DNA of 64,000 bases from Streptomyces abyssomicinicus (lineage in GTDB: Bacteria > Actinomycetota > Actinomycetes > Streptomycetales > Streptomycetaceae), in the NCBI RefSeq assembly GCF_008974245.1, contig NZ_BBZI01000009.1, positions 118,662 to 182,661 of the forward strand. The letters are read 5' to 3'. This document shows, piece after piece, positions 1-7,196 of the stretch. The notes below the pieces were generated by a model. The model was not told where the DNA came from and ran no database searches. It saw nothing but the letters and a program-made list of their open reading frames with translations. A program made the translations under genes and the position numbers. Positions within the stretch are counted from its first letter, which is position 1. Each line of letters starts with the position of its first letter.

Positions 1-976
1 GGCTGACCATGCCGGTGGCGTCGCCGGAGGCGTCGCGGACCACGGCGAGCGACGCGCGGTGGCGGCGCAGCAGCTCGATCGCGTCGCCCACGGTGGCGTG
101 GCCGGGCAGCTCGGGCACCGGGCGGGCCAGGGCGCGCGCGTCGGTGACGCGGCCGCGGGAGCGGGCGACCATGGCGTCGCGGGCGTGGATCGAGCCGACG
201 AACGTGCCCTGCGCGCGGACCAGGAGCCGGGAGCGGCCGCTCGCCGCCGCGACCCGCAGGATCTCGTCGACGTCGGCGTCGGCGTCGACCGAGGTGATGC
301 GGGCGGTGGGTACCTGGAGCTCGGCGACCGGGGTCTCGGGCTCCGTCAGCGAACGGGTCAGCAGTTCCGAATCGGTCTCGCTGATCAGGCCGAGCCGCTC
401 GGACTCCGCCACCAGGTGGGTGAGCTGCTCCCGGTTGTGGACGGAGGCCAGCTCGTCGCGCGGGGTGACCCGGCACAGCCGCACCAGGGCGTTGCTCATG
501 GCGTTGAGCAGGCGGATCAGCGGCCGGACCACCTTCACCACGGCCCGGAAGGGCGGGGAGAGCAGCATGGCGGAGCGCTCCGGGTGGGCGATGGCCCAGG
601 ACTTGGGCGCCATCTCACCGACCACCATGTGGAGGAACACCACCACGATCATCGCCACGGCGAACGCGATGCCGTAGCTGAGTCCGCTGGGCAGGCCCAG
701 GCGGTGGAGCAGCGGGTCGAGTTCGTGGGAGATCGCGGGCTTGGACACCGAGCCGAGGCCCAGGGTGCAGACGGTGATGCCCAGCTGGGCGCCGGCCAGC
801 ATCAGGGACAGCTCCCGCATGCCGGCCAGGGCCGCCCCGGCTCCGCGCCGGTTCTCGGCGGCCGCCTTCTCCATCCGGTGCCGCTTGGCGGCGACCAGGG
901 CGAACTCGGCGGCCACGAAGAAGCCGCTGCCGATCAACAGCAGGACGGTGACGAAGATCGCCATGGGGAAACTCAT
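1..976 (-). CDS. CNNM/CorC-type CBS-domain membrane protein (3' end outside the window)
   Basis: Membrane protein of the hemolysin C/CorC family (DUF21 plus paired CBS domains), usually linked to divalent cation or sodium transport. The N-terminus reads MSFPMAIFVTVLLLIGSGFF and is followed by the family hallmark 'FVAAEFALVAAKR', more hydrophobic segments ('AMIVVVFLHMVVGEMAPKSWAI'), then a CBS region ('VPTARITSVDADADVDEILRVAAASGRSRLLVR'). The frame is still open at base 1, so the C-terminus is missing. Its ATG (974-976) overlaps the stop of the upstream paralogue as ATGA, so the two are translationally coupled in one operon. They are diverged paralogues that could form a heteromer. Family is certain; substrate is not. 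Confidence 0.88.
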   Translation of the reverse strand, partial: MSFPMAIFVTVLLLIGSGFFVAAEFALVAAKRHRMEKAAAENRRGAGAALAGMRELSLMLAGAQLGITVCTLGLGSVSKPAISHELDPLLHRLGLPSGLSYGIAFAVAMIVVVFLHMVVGEMAPKSWAIAHPERSAMLLSPPFRAVVKVVRPLIRLLNAMSNALVRLCRVTPRDELASVHNREQLTHLVAESERLGLISETDSELLTRSLTEPETPVAELQVPTARITSVDADADVDEILRVAAASGRSRLLVRAQGTFVGSIHARDAMVARSRGRVTDARALARPVPELPGHATVGDAIELLRRHRASLAVVRDASGDATGMVS

Positions 977-2316
977 GCCGGGACCTCCGTCTCCGCCTCG
1001 GTTTCGGGCAGTTCGATCCGCACGCGGTCGGGCACGTGGCGGTCGAGGGTGCGGACCTCGATCAGCGCTTCGCCGCCCTCGGGCAGGTCGACGGTGAGCC
1101 GGTCCCCCACAGCCGGGAAGCGGCCGAGGCGGTCGACGACCAGGCCGGCCACGGTGTCGTAGTCCTCCTCCTCGGGCAGCTCGACGCCGGTGACCTCGGC
1201 CACCTCGTCCAGCCGCCGTCCGGCGTCCACCAGCCAGCCGCCGGCGTCCGCCACGGCGACCGCGGTGACCGTGTCGGTCTCGTCCGCGATGTCGCCGATC
1301 AGTTCCTCCGCTATGTCCTCGTAGGTGACGATGCCCGCCACCCCGCCGTGCTCGTCGAGGACGACCGCGAACTCGTCGTCCCGCTCGCGCATCTGGGTGA
1401 CGGCGTCGGGCAGCGGCAGGGTGTCCGGGAGGAACAGCGGCCGCCGGGCGAGGGCGCCGGCCGTGGCGCCCTGGAGGCGGACGGCCGGTTCGCGCATCAG
1501 CTCGTTGACGCCGAGCACACCGATGATCTCGTCGGGGTGGTCGCCCAGCACCGGGTAGTTGGAGTGGCCGTGCCGGGCGATCAGGTCGACGGCCTCGGCG
1601 GCCGTGGCGTCCTCGCGGACGAAGACGGCGTCCACCCGCGGGACCATCACTTGGTGGAGGGTCCGGTCGGAGAACTCCAGGGCGTGGTCGAGGAGGGCGG
1701 CGGTGTCCTCGGGCAGGGCTCCCCGCTCGTGCGACTCGCCGATCAGGTGGCCGAGTTCCTCGAGCGTGGCGCCGTGGTGCAGTTCCTCGACGGGCTCGAT
1801 GCCGACCCTGCGCAGCAGCCGGTTCGCGGCGCCGTCGAAGATCCGTACGAGCGGGCCGACGATCCTCAGGTAGAGCAGCGTGGAGCCCGCCAGGGACTTG
1901 GCCAGGCGCTCCGGCACGGCGATGGCGAGGTTCTTCGGGGCCAGCTCGCCCAGCACCATCTGCACGACCGTGGCCAGCACGAAGGCCAGCACGACGGAGA
2001 TTCCGCTCACCGCGGCGTCGGGGAGGCCGAGGCCGGACAGCGCGGGCCTGAGCAGCGTGGAGACGGACGGCTCGGCGATGAAGCCGACGACCAGTCCGGT
2101 CACGGTGATGCCGAGCTGGGCGCCCGACAGCATGAACGACAGCCGCTCCAGCACCTTCAGCGCGCGGGCGGCCTTCCTGTCGCCCCTCTCGGCGTCACGG
2201 GCCAGCGCGATCCGGTCGGCCGAAACGTAGGCGAACTCCTGGGCGACGAAGTATCCGGTGCCCGCGGTCAGCACGAAGACGGCCAGCAGGCCCAGGACGG
2301 CGTCGACGGCACTCAT
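973..2316 (-). CDS. CNNM/CorC-type CBS-domain membrane protein
   Basis: 447-residue paralogue of the downstream gene and first gene of the pair. An N-terminal DUF21 membrane domain has about four hydrophobic segments ('AVLGLLAVFVLTAGTGYFVAQEFAYV', 'AVSGISVVLAFVLATVVQMVLGELAPKNLAI'). A CBS pair lies around residues 215-340 ('HQVMVPRVDAVFVREDATAAEAVDLIARHG', 'DEFAVVLDEHGGVAGIVTYEDIAEELIGDI'), and a CorC_HlyC domain lies at about 355-440. The ExVPA C-terminus and full length match the family. Its stop overlaps the next start (ATGA). Probable role is ion homeostasis at the membrane; no substrate can be read from sequence. Confidence 0.92.
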   Translation of the reverse strand: MSAVDAVLGLLAVFVLTAGTGYFVAQEFAYVSADRIALARDAERGDRKAARALKVLERLSFMLSGAQLGITVTGLVVGFIAEPSVSTLLRPALSGLGLPDAAVSGISVVLAFVLATVVQMVLGELAPKNLAIAVPERLAKSLAGSTLLYLRIVGPLVRIFDGAANRLLRRVGIEPVEELHHGATLEELGHLIGESHERGALPEDTAALLDHALEFSDRTLHQVMVPRVDAVFVREDATAAEAVDLIARHGHSNYPVLGDHPDEIIGVLGVNELMREPAVRLQGATAGALARRPLFLPDTLPLPDAVTQMRERDDEFAVVLDEHGGVAGIVTYEDIAEELIGDIADETDTVTAVAVADAGGWLVDAGRRLDEVAEVTGVELPEEEDYDTVAGLVVDRLGRFPAVGDRLTVDLPEGGEALIEVRTLDRHVPDRVRIELPETEAETEVPA

Positions 2317-2447
2317 CGAACACCATCCCGCCGCGTGCCGTGCTCAGGAAGTGCCTGGCGGGATGGTCGGGGACTGTGCCCCGGGGGGTCCGTCGGTCTG
2401 GCGGACAAGGGGTGGCTCCTTCTTTCTTCCGGGATGTACCGGGACAA

Positions 2448-2459
2448 CGGTCGCGACCG
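2448..2459. promoter_or_regulatory. 12-bp perfect palindrome CGGTCGCGACCG
   Basis: CGGTCG followed directly by CGACCG, inside the divergent promoter region and nested in weaker outer complementarity (CCGGGA at 2439-2444 with TCCCGG near 2469-2474). It could be a repressor site for the CorC-type operon or for spo0M. Palindromes of this size do occur by chance in GC-rich DNA. Confidence 0.3.
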
Positions 2460-2530
2460 GTCCTGTGTTCCCGGCCGTCCCTCCGCTTCCGCGTGGAGCG
2501 GGCTCCGCTCCACGCCAGGTCATCCTATGC

Positions 2531-2548
2531 TTCTACTCGCCTGTAGAA
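2531..2548. promoter_or_regulatory. candidate BlaI-type operator upstream of spo0M-like gene
   Basis: Reads TTCTACT-CGCC-TGTAGAA: arms of 7 with a 4-bp centre and one mismatch. The same 7-4-7 element recurs at 3710-3727 and 5748-5765, the latter directly before the BlaI-family gene. BlaI/MecI/CopY repressors are known to bind TACA/TGTA dyads. It lies 90 bp before the spo0M start, and its right arm (TAGAAG) could overlap the -10 element. Confidence 0.6.
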
Positions 2549-2637
2549 GATAGGGCGGCGGGCGAACCGCCGTTCATTCGCCCTGTCCGGGCGAACGGCG
2601 ACATCACAACGACACCCCAGAGGAAGTGGACGCGCGC

Positions 2638-3687
2638 ATGGTGTTCAGACGACTGCTCGGCTCGCTCGGCGTGGGCGGACCCACCGTCGACACGGTTCTC
2701 ACCCCCGGGCCCGCCCTGCCCGGCTCGGAGCTCACCGGGCAGGTGCACCTCGAGGGCGGCGGCGCCGACTTCGACGTCGAGCACGTCTCGCTGGAACTGG
2801 TGGCCCGCGTCGAGGCGGAGCACGCGGAAGGGGAGAGCGAGGGCACCGTCACGTTCGCGCGGTACACCGTCGGCGGGGGCTTCCGGCTCGCGGCGGGCGA
2901 GCGGCGGAGCCTGCCGTTCAGCGTGACGCTGCCGTGGGAGACGCCGGTCACGGAGCTGTACGGACAGCCGCTCGGCATCGTGCTGGGCGTGCGCACGGAG
3001 CTGGCGGTGGCGGGCGCCCGGGACAAGGGCGACCTCGACCCCCTGACCGTGGGCCCGCTGCACGCCCAGGAGGCGATCCTCGAGGCCCTCGGCCGGCTGG
3101 GCTTCGTCTTCCGCTCGGCCGACCTGGAGTACGGGCGCATCGGCGGCACGGGGCAGCAGCTGCCCTTCTACCAGGAGATCGAGATCGCCCCGCCGCCCGG
3201 CCACGCGCACCAGGTGAACGAGATCGAGGTCACCTTCCTGGCGAACCCCGGCGGCGTGGAGGTCGTCCTGGAGGCCGACAAGCGCGGCGGCTTCCTCTCC
3301 CCCGGCCACGACTCCCTCACCCGCTTCACCGTCGGCCACCACGACGCCCGCGACTGGGAGGCCGAGGTCGACGGCTGGATCCGGCAGCTCCTGGAGCACC
3401 GGGCGGCATACGCCCCGCACGGCGGGTACGACCACGCGGCGCCCCACCCGGACCCCGACCACCACGCGTACCGGCACGGCCACGACGGCCACGACGGCCA
3501 CCACGACCACGGCCACCACGGTTCCGGACCCGGCGCGGGCACCGCCGTCGCCGTCGGCGCCGCGGGACTGGCGGTGGGCGTGGCCGGGGGCATGGTCGCG
3601 GCCGAGGTCGTCGACGAGATCGGGGACCTCTTCGAGGGAGAGGAGGAGGACGAGGCGTACGGGGAGGACGGGGACGACGAGGCGTGA
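2638..3687 (+). CDS. Spo0M-like sporulation-control protein with His-rich tail
   Basis: 349 residues if the ATG at 2638 is used; a GTG at 2626 is possible but lies within the AGAGGA Shine-Dalgarno. Residues 1 to about 250 are the Spo0M arrestin-like beta-sandwich ('TVLTPGPALPGSELTGQVHLEGG', 'GERRSLPFSVTLPWETPVTE', 'HQVNEIEVTFLANPGG'). After this comes an unusual tail with 13 His in about 35 residues (near 259-295), then a Gly/Ala/Val hydrophobic stretch and an acidic end (EGEEEDEAYGEDGDDE). In Bacillus, Spo0M affects sporulation and cell-envelope stages; in Streptomyces the role is unknown. The His cluster suggests metal binding (inference). A BlaI-like operator precedes the gene. Confidence 0.85.
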   Translation: MVFRRLLGSLGVGGPTVDTVLTPGPALPGSELTGQVHLEGGGADFDVEHVSLELVARVEAEHAEGESEGTVTFARYTVGGGFRLAAGERRSLPFSVTLPWETPVTELYGQPLGIVLGVRTELAVAGARDKGDLDPLTVGPLHAQEAILEALGRLGFVFRSADLEYGRIGGTGQQLPFYQEIEIAPPPGHAHQVNEIEVTFLANPGGVEVVLEADKRGGFLSPGHDSLTRFTVGHHDARDWEAEVDGWIRQLLEHRAAYAPHGGYDHAAPHPDPDHHAYRHGHDGHDGHHDHGHHGSGPGAGTAVAVGAAGLAVGVAGGMVAAEVVDEIGDLFEGEEEDEAYGEDGDDEA

Positions 3688-3709
3688 CGGCCGCCGCCCC
3701 CCGGAGGAC

Positions 3710-3727
3710 TTCTACAGTGGTGTAGAA
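3710..3727. promoter_or_regulatory. candidate BlaI-type operator upstream of terB-like gene
   Basis: Perfect TTCTACA-GTGG-TGTAGAA dyad (7-4-7), 73 bp before the TerB-like start and 23 bp after the spo0M stop. It gives terB its own promoter control rather than simple read-through. The right arm TAGAAA may serve as part of the -10 box. Confidence 0.65.
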
Positions 3728-3799
3728 ACAAAGCCGGTCCGGGGCAGCTCCCCGGACCGGCGCCCCTCCAGCACGTCCCCGACACGTACGGAGTTCTCC

Positions 3800-4255
3800 A
3801 TGGCCCTGTGGGACCGCATCAGGGAGTCCGCATCGACGATGCAGACCCAGCTGACGGCGAAGAAGAACGAGCTCACCAGCGGCGCCTTCCGGGATGCCGC
3901 GATGGCGATGTGCGCGCTGGTCGCCGCGGCGGACGGCACCGTCGACGCGTCCGAGCGGCAGCGGGTCGCCCAGCTCATCGCCGCCAACGAGGTGCTCCGC
4001 AACTTCGACGTCGAGGACCTGCGCCGTCGTTTCGAGGCCAACCTCGACCGCCTGGCCGCCGACGCCGACTTCGGCCGGGTCGCCGTGCTGCAGGAGGTCG
4101 CCAAGGCGAAGCGCAAGCCGGCCGAGGCCCGCGCCGTCGTCCAGATCGGCATCGTGATCGGCGGAGCGGACGGGGATTTCGACAAGGACGAGCAGGCCGT
4201 GGTGCGCGACGCCTGCTACGCCCTGGGGCTGCCGCCGCACGAGTTCGACCTCTGA
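3800..4255 (+). CDS. TerB-family tellurite-resistance-type protein
   Basis: 151 residues, all-helical TerB domain. Two acidic metal-binding-like loops of the family are visible: 'ALVAAADGTVDASERQRV' near residue 50 and 'IVIGGADGDFDKDEQAVV' near residue 120. Length and start ('MALWDRIRESASTMQTQL') are typical. TerB proteins are cytoplasmic or membrane-peripheral stress proteins linked to tellurite and oxidative stress; no other ter gene (TerC/TerD) is nearby. The BlaI-type operator upstream suggests it belongs to the envelope-stress circuit of this cluster. Confidence 0.88.
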   Translation: MALWDRIRESASTMQTQLTAKKNELTSGAFRDAAMAMCALVAAADGTVDASERQRVAQLIAANEVLRNFDVEDLRRRFEANLDRLAADADFGRVAVLQEVAKAKRKPAEARAVVQIGIVIGGADGDFDKDEQAVVRDACYALGLPPHEFDL

Positions 4256-4307
4256 CCCGGCGGACCGCCCCGGGGCCAGGGCCGCGCGTCCCGGCCGGGC
4301 AGGGCGG

Positions 4308-5240
4308 TCACAGAGGGGTGGCGGCGTACAGGATGAGGGTCATGGTGACGGCCGCGTTGGCGGAGGACATCGCCGACACGGCGGTCGCCGCGGCCGCTCC
4401 CCAGGCCGCGAGCCCGACCGTGGTGAACAGTGACGGCCAGCGGCGCGCGACCGGAGCGGGGCCGAGCAGGGCCGCCACCCGTCGCGGCACCGGTCCCGCG
4501 ACGGCGAAGCCGGCCAGGGCGGCCGGTGCGGCGCCGCGGGAGAGCAGGGCCGCCTTGCCGATGGCGTGGGCCACGGTGCGGCGGCTGCCGACCGCCTGCG
4601 CCGCGTCCTCGTCCGCCCACCGCTCCGTCGTGTACGTCACCGCGGTGCGCAGCGGACGCAGGAACGGGTTGGCCTGCGCCGCCAGGCGCACCGCGAGGAG
4701 GAAGCGGTGGTGGCGGGCCGTCAGGTGCGACCGCTCGTGGGCGAACAGGGCGCGGCGCTCCGCGGGTTCGAGACTGTCGAGGAGGGCGGTGGTGACCACC
4801 ACGCGGCCCCTTTGCCGGCCGGGGAGCGCGTAGGCGTACGGGACGTCGTCCCGCAGCACCGCCACCTGCGTGCCCCGCAGCCCGGTCAGCGCCCGGTGGG
4901 CGCGGCGCCTGGTCCGGCCGTGCCGCCACAGGGTCCGGCCGCAGAGGACGAGCACGGCGCACAGGGCGGGGATAGCCGCCTTACCGGCGACCTCGTCGTA
5001 CGGGACCGCCTCCCGCACCTCGGGGTCCGACCAGCCGTCCGGCAGCGGGTTCCCGGGCAGCTGGGCGGTGCCCACCACCATCAGCAGCCCCAGGCAGACC
5101 GCGCTGCAGGCCGCCATCACCGCGGCGACCGCGGTCAGCAGCCGTGTCGCGGTCCGCGGGTGCAGCCGCTGCTCGGCGAGGCGCGCCACCGGCCACGCCG
5201 TCAGCGGCAGCACCAGCGGCAGGAAGACGAACACCCCCAT
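4308..5240 (-). CDS. M56-family (BlaR1/MecR1-like) membrane metalloprotease
   Basis: 310 residues starting at the ATG at 5240, 4 nt after the BlaI stop. Hydrophobic segments lie near residues 3-18, 35-57 and 88-104, with one more at the C-terminus. A zinc-protease HExxH motif, HERSH, sits at 168-172 ('RRALFAHERSHLTARHH'), and a likely third ligand Glu lies in 'TERWADEDAA'. There is no penicillin-binding sensor domain as in BlaR1, so the signal is not obviously a beta-lactam. By analogy with BlaR1-BlaI it would cleave or inactivate the repressor encoded upstream. It is co-transcribed with blaI. Confidence 0.9.
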   Translation of the reverse strand: MGVFVFLPLVLPLTAWPVARLAEQRLHPRTATRLLTAVAAVMAACSAVCLGLLMVVGTAQLPGNPLPDGWSDPEVREAVPYDEVAGKAAIPALCAVLVLCGRTLWRHGRTRRRAHRALTGLRGTQVAVLRDDVPYAYALPGRQRGRVVVTTALLDSLEPAERRALFAHERSHLTARHHRFLLAVRLAAQANPFLRPLRTAVTYTTERWADEDAAQAVGSRRTVAHAIGKAALLSRGAAPAALAGFAVAGPVPRRVAALLGPAPVARRWPSLFTTVGLAAWGAAAATAVSAMSSANAAVTMTLILYAATPL

Positions 5241-5244
5241 CAGG

Positions 5245-5652
5245 TCAGTCGTCCCCTTCGCTCCCCGGCCGGCCGAGGAGTTCGCGCAGCAGGCGCTCGT
5301 CGTCCGGTCCGAGACCGGTGACGAAGCTGGCCAGGACGGCCTCCCGGTCGTTCTCCGCGTCCAGCACCCGGCGCATCTTCCGGGCGGCCAGGCCGGCGTG
5401 GTCCGAGGCCGGGGTCCAGGCGAACGACCGGCCCGCACGCTCCCGGGTGACCGCGCCCTTGGCCAGCAGCCTGGTCAGGATGGTGACCACGGTGGTGTAG
5501 GCGAGGCCGCCGCCCAGGCGCTCCTGCACCCAGCCGGCCGTCGCCGGGCCGTCCGCCTCCTGCAAGGCGGACAGGACCAGGGCCTCCAGCTCTCCCTGCC
5601 CCCGTCGACGGGATCCCCGCTGCTCCGCCACGCCCTGTCTCCCTTCCGCCAC
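5245..5652 (-). CDS. BlaI/MecI/CopY-family transcriptional repressor
   Basis: 135 residues, winged-helix repressor. The family pattern is clear: 'GELEALVLSALQEADGPATAGWVQERLGGGLAYTTVVTILTRLLAKGAVTRERAGRSFAWTP', followed by the helical dimer domain ('ARKMRRVLDAENDREAVLASFVTGLGPDDERLLRELL'). The scissile 'N-F' site of staphylococcal BlaI is not evident. The gene leads the blaI-M56 operon and faces glsB across a shared region with a TTCTACA-N4-TGTAGA dyad at 5748-5765, so autoregulation is likely. The same dyad before spo0M and terB suggests a small regulon (inference). Confidence 0.93.
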   Translation of the reverse strand: MAEGRQGVAEQRGSRRRGQGELEALVLSALQEADGPATAGWVQERLGGGLAYTTVVTILTRLLAKGAVTRERAGRSFAWTPASDHAGLAARKMRRVLDAENDREAVLASFVTGLGPDDERLLRELLGRPGSEGDD

Positions 5653-5747
5653 CGCCCGGTTCCCGGGCCGACATCGTATAGACCCCCGCCGGGCCCCCGG
5701 CCGCGCCGCGGAACCTCACCGCCCGGCGGACACCCCCTCGACCGATG

Positions 5748-5765
5748 TTCTACATGCATGTAGAT
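5748..5765. promoter_or_regulatory. candidate BlaI-type operator between blaI and glsB
   Basis: Reads TTCTACA-TGCA-TGTAGAT, 7-4-7 with one mismatch; the inner ten-base core TACATGCATGTA is itself fully palindromic. It lies about 96 bp from both divergent start codons. TAGATT in its right arm matches a TAnnnT -10 box for glsB, so a bound repressor would block the promoter. Confidence 0.65.
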
Positions 5766-5861
5766 TCGGCTCGTTCCCCAGGGCGCGCCCGCCCGGGGTG
5801 CACGACGGGCCCGATAGGGACCACGAGGGGCCCGGCCGGGACCGGAAGGAGCGCGTACGAC

Positions 5862-6128
5862 ATGGGCGTCATCGCATGGCTGGTGCTGGGCCTGCTGGCC
5901 GGGGCCATCGCCAAGGCCGTCCTGCCCGGACGTGATCCGGGCGGCTGCCTCGGCACGACCGCCATCGGCATCGCCGGGGCCTTCCTGGGCGGCTGGCTCT
6001 CCGCCGGACTCCTCGACCGTCCCGTGCAGCGCGCGTTCTTCGACCTCGCGACCTGGGGGTCGGCGATCGCGGGCGCCCTGGTGCTGCTGATCGCCTACCG
6101 GCTGCTGTTCGGCCGTACCCGGGGCTGA
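5862..6128 (+). CDS. GlsB/YeaQ/YmgE-family stress-response membrane protein
   Basis: 88 residues with three hydrophobic helices: 'MGVIAWLVLGLLAGAIAKAVLPG', 'LGTTAIGIAGAFLGGWLSAGL' and 'TWGSAIAGALVLLIAYRLLFGR'. The Gly-rich spacing and the 'GLxAGxIAK' signature define the transglycosylase-associated family (PF04226). Members are small inner-membrane proteins induced by envelope or acid stress; the biochemical role is unknown. The ATG has AAGGAG upstream. It is divergent from blaI and shares its operator. Confidence 0.9.
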   Translation: MGVIAWLVLGLLAGAIAKAVLPGRDPGGCLGTTAIGIAGAFLGGWLSAGLLDRPVQRAFFDLATWGSAIAGALVLLIAYRLLFGRTRG

Positions 6129-6219
6129 CCCGGCGCCACGGGCCCCTTCGCCCGCCTCGGGCGCCTTCGCCCCTCCCCTCCACCGGCCCGCCCGGGCACT
6201 CCCAAGGAGCACTGACACC

Positions 6220-6591
6220 ATGCTCGGTCTCAGCGAACTGGCCATCATCCTCATCGTCGTGATCGCCTTCCTCTGCGCCAAGAAGCTTCCCGAACTGGCG
6301 CGCTCGGCGGGCAAGTCGGCGCGCATCCTCAAGGCGGAGGCCCGTGCCATGAAGGAGGAGGAGCAGCAGAGGCAGGCCCAGGCTCCGGCGCAGGCGCAGC
6401 AGGCGCAGGCGCAGGCGGAGCCGCAGGCACCGGCGGAACCGCACGCCACGGGGGCGGACACCTCCCCCCGGGTCATCCAGGGCGAGGTGCTTCCGGCGTC
6501 CTCCGACCACGCCGCGGAACCGGGGGGCGCGCCGCGGCAGTCCCCCGCGCCGGCCCCGCAGCCCCGGCCGGCCCCGCCGTCCGCTCCGTGA
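6220..6591 (+). CDS. TatA/TatE-like protein lacking the usual FG hinge
   Basis: 123 residues: a short N-terminal helix ('LSELAIILIVVIAFLCAKKLPELARSAGKSARILKAEA'), an amphipathic helix and a Gln/Ala/Pro-rich tail ('QRQAQAPAQAQQAQAQAEP'). The KKLPELARSAGKSARILKAEA segment is typical of actinobacterial TatA. The conserved Phe-Gly hinge before KKLPE is replaced by Leu-Cys-Ala, which is odd for a pore-forming TatA. Good Shine-Dalgarno (AAGGAG). No tatB or tatC nearby. It is probably a secondary TatA paralogue whose Tat activity is uncertain; it may be co-expressed with glsB, 91 bp upstream. Confidence 0.8.
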   Translation: MLGLSELAIILIVVIAFLCAKKLPELARSAGKSARILKAEARAMKEEEQQRQAQAPAQAQQAQAQAEPQAPAEPHATGADTSPRVIQGEVLPASSDHAAEPGGAPRQSPAPAPQPRPAPPSAP

Positions 6592-6691
6592 GGGCGGAGA
6601 CGTAGGTCACAGGCCGCGGGATGTCACAGGGAGCCCCGCCGTCTCGTCCAGGGAACGGAACCACCCACCGACGAGCACGGAGGAGCACACG

Positions 6692-7165
6692 ATGGACGCG
6701 CGACTGGACTTCCTCGGCAACCCGAGCGCCGGCAAGGTCCTCAAGCACTTCATGGCGGCGGGCAGGCAGCTCAAGGACTCGCCGCTGCCAGCCACGCTGC
6801 AGGAACTGGTGGCCCTGCGGGTGAGCCAGATCAACGGGTGCGCGGTCTGCGTCGACATGCACACCAAGGAGGCCGCTGCCGCCGGGGAGTCGGCGGTGCG
6901 GCTCGCCCTGGTCGCGGTGTGGCGCGAGGCGACCGTCTACACCGCCGCCGAGCGGGCGGCGCTGGAGCTGGCGGAGCAGGCGACGCGGGTCGCCGACGCG
7001 GGGGAGGGTGTCAGCGACGAGGTGTGGGCGCGGGCCGCCGGGCACTTCGACGAGGACCAGTTGGCCGCCCTGGTGCTGGAGGTCTCGTTCATGAACGCGG
7101 CCAACCGGCTGAACATCGTCACCCGGCAGCCGGCCGGGGACTACCAGGCCGGCCAGTTCCACTGA
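6692..7165 (+). CDS. carboxymuconolactone decarboxylase-family (AhpD-like) protein
   Basis: 157 residues. The redox-active pair Cys50-x-x-Cys53 with His57 is seen in 'INGCAVCVDMHTKEA', the AhpD/CMD signature of alkylhydroperoxidase-type proteins. The rest of the fold ('ERAALELAEQATRVADAGEGVSDEVWARAAGHFDEDQLAALVLEVSFMNAANRLNIVTRQ') is typical. The neighbouring ECF41 sigma factor is decisive: ECF41 sigma factors are characteristically linked to CMD-type genes, which they transcribe. The gene lies 31 bp before sigJ on the same strand. Probable role is an oxidative-stress-related thiol peroxidase or decarboxylase; the substrate is unknown. Confidence 0.92.
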   Translation: MDARLDFLGNPSAGKVLKHFMAAGRQLKDSPLPATLQELVALRVSQINGCAVCVDMHTKEAAAAGESAVRLALVAVWREATVYTAAERAALELAEQATRVADAGEGVSDEVWARAAGHFDEDQLAALVLEVSFMNAANRLNIVTRQPAGDYQAGQFH

Positions 7166-7196
7166 GCCGCGTCCGTCGCGACGAGGGGAGCCGGAT

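Larger units (their letters stand above)
2317..2637. other. intergenic region between divergent CorC-type operon and spo0M-like gene
   Basis: No convincing gene. It must carry both divergent promoters. It holds a 12-bp perfect palindrome (2448-2459) and the palindrome at 2531-2548 that also occurs before terB and blaI/glsB. Confidence 0.7.

Noticed and set aside
4308..5652. Beta-lactam resistance operon (blaR1-blaI-blaZ)
   Set aside because: The M56 protein lacks a penicillin-binding sensor domain and no beta-lactamase gene is present.
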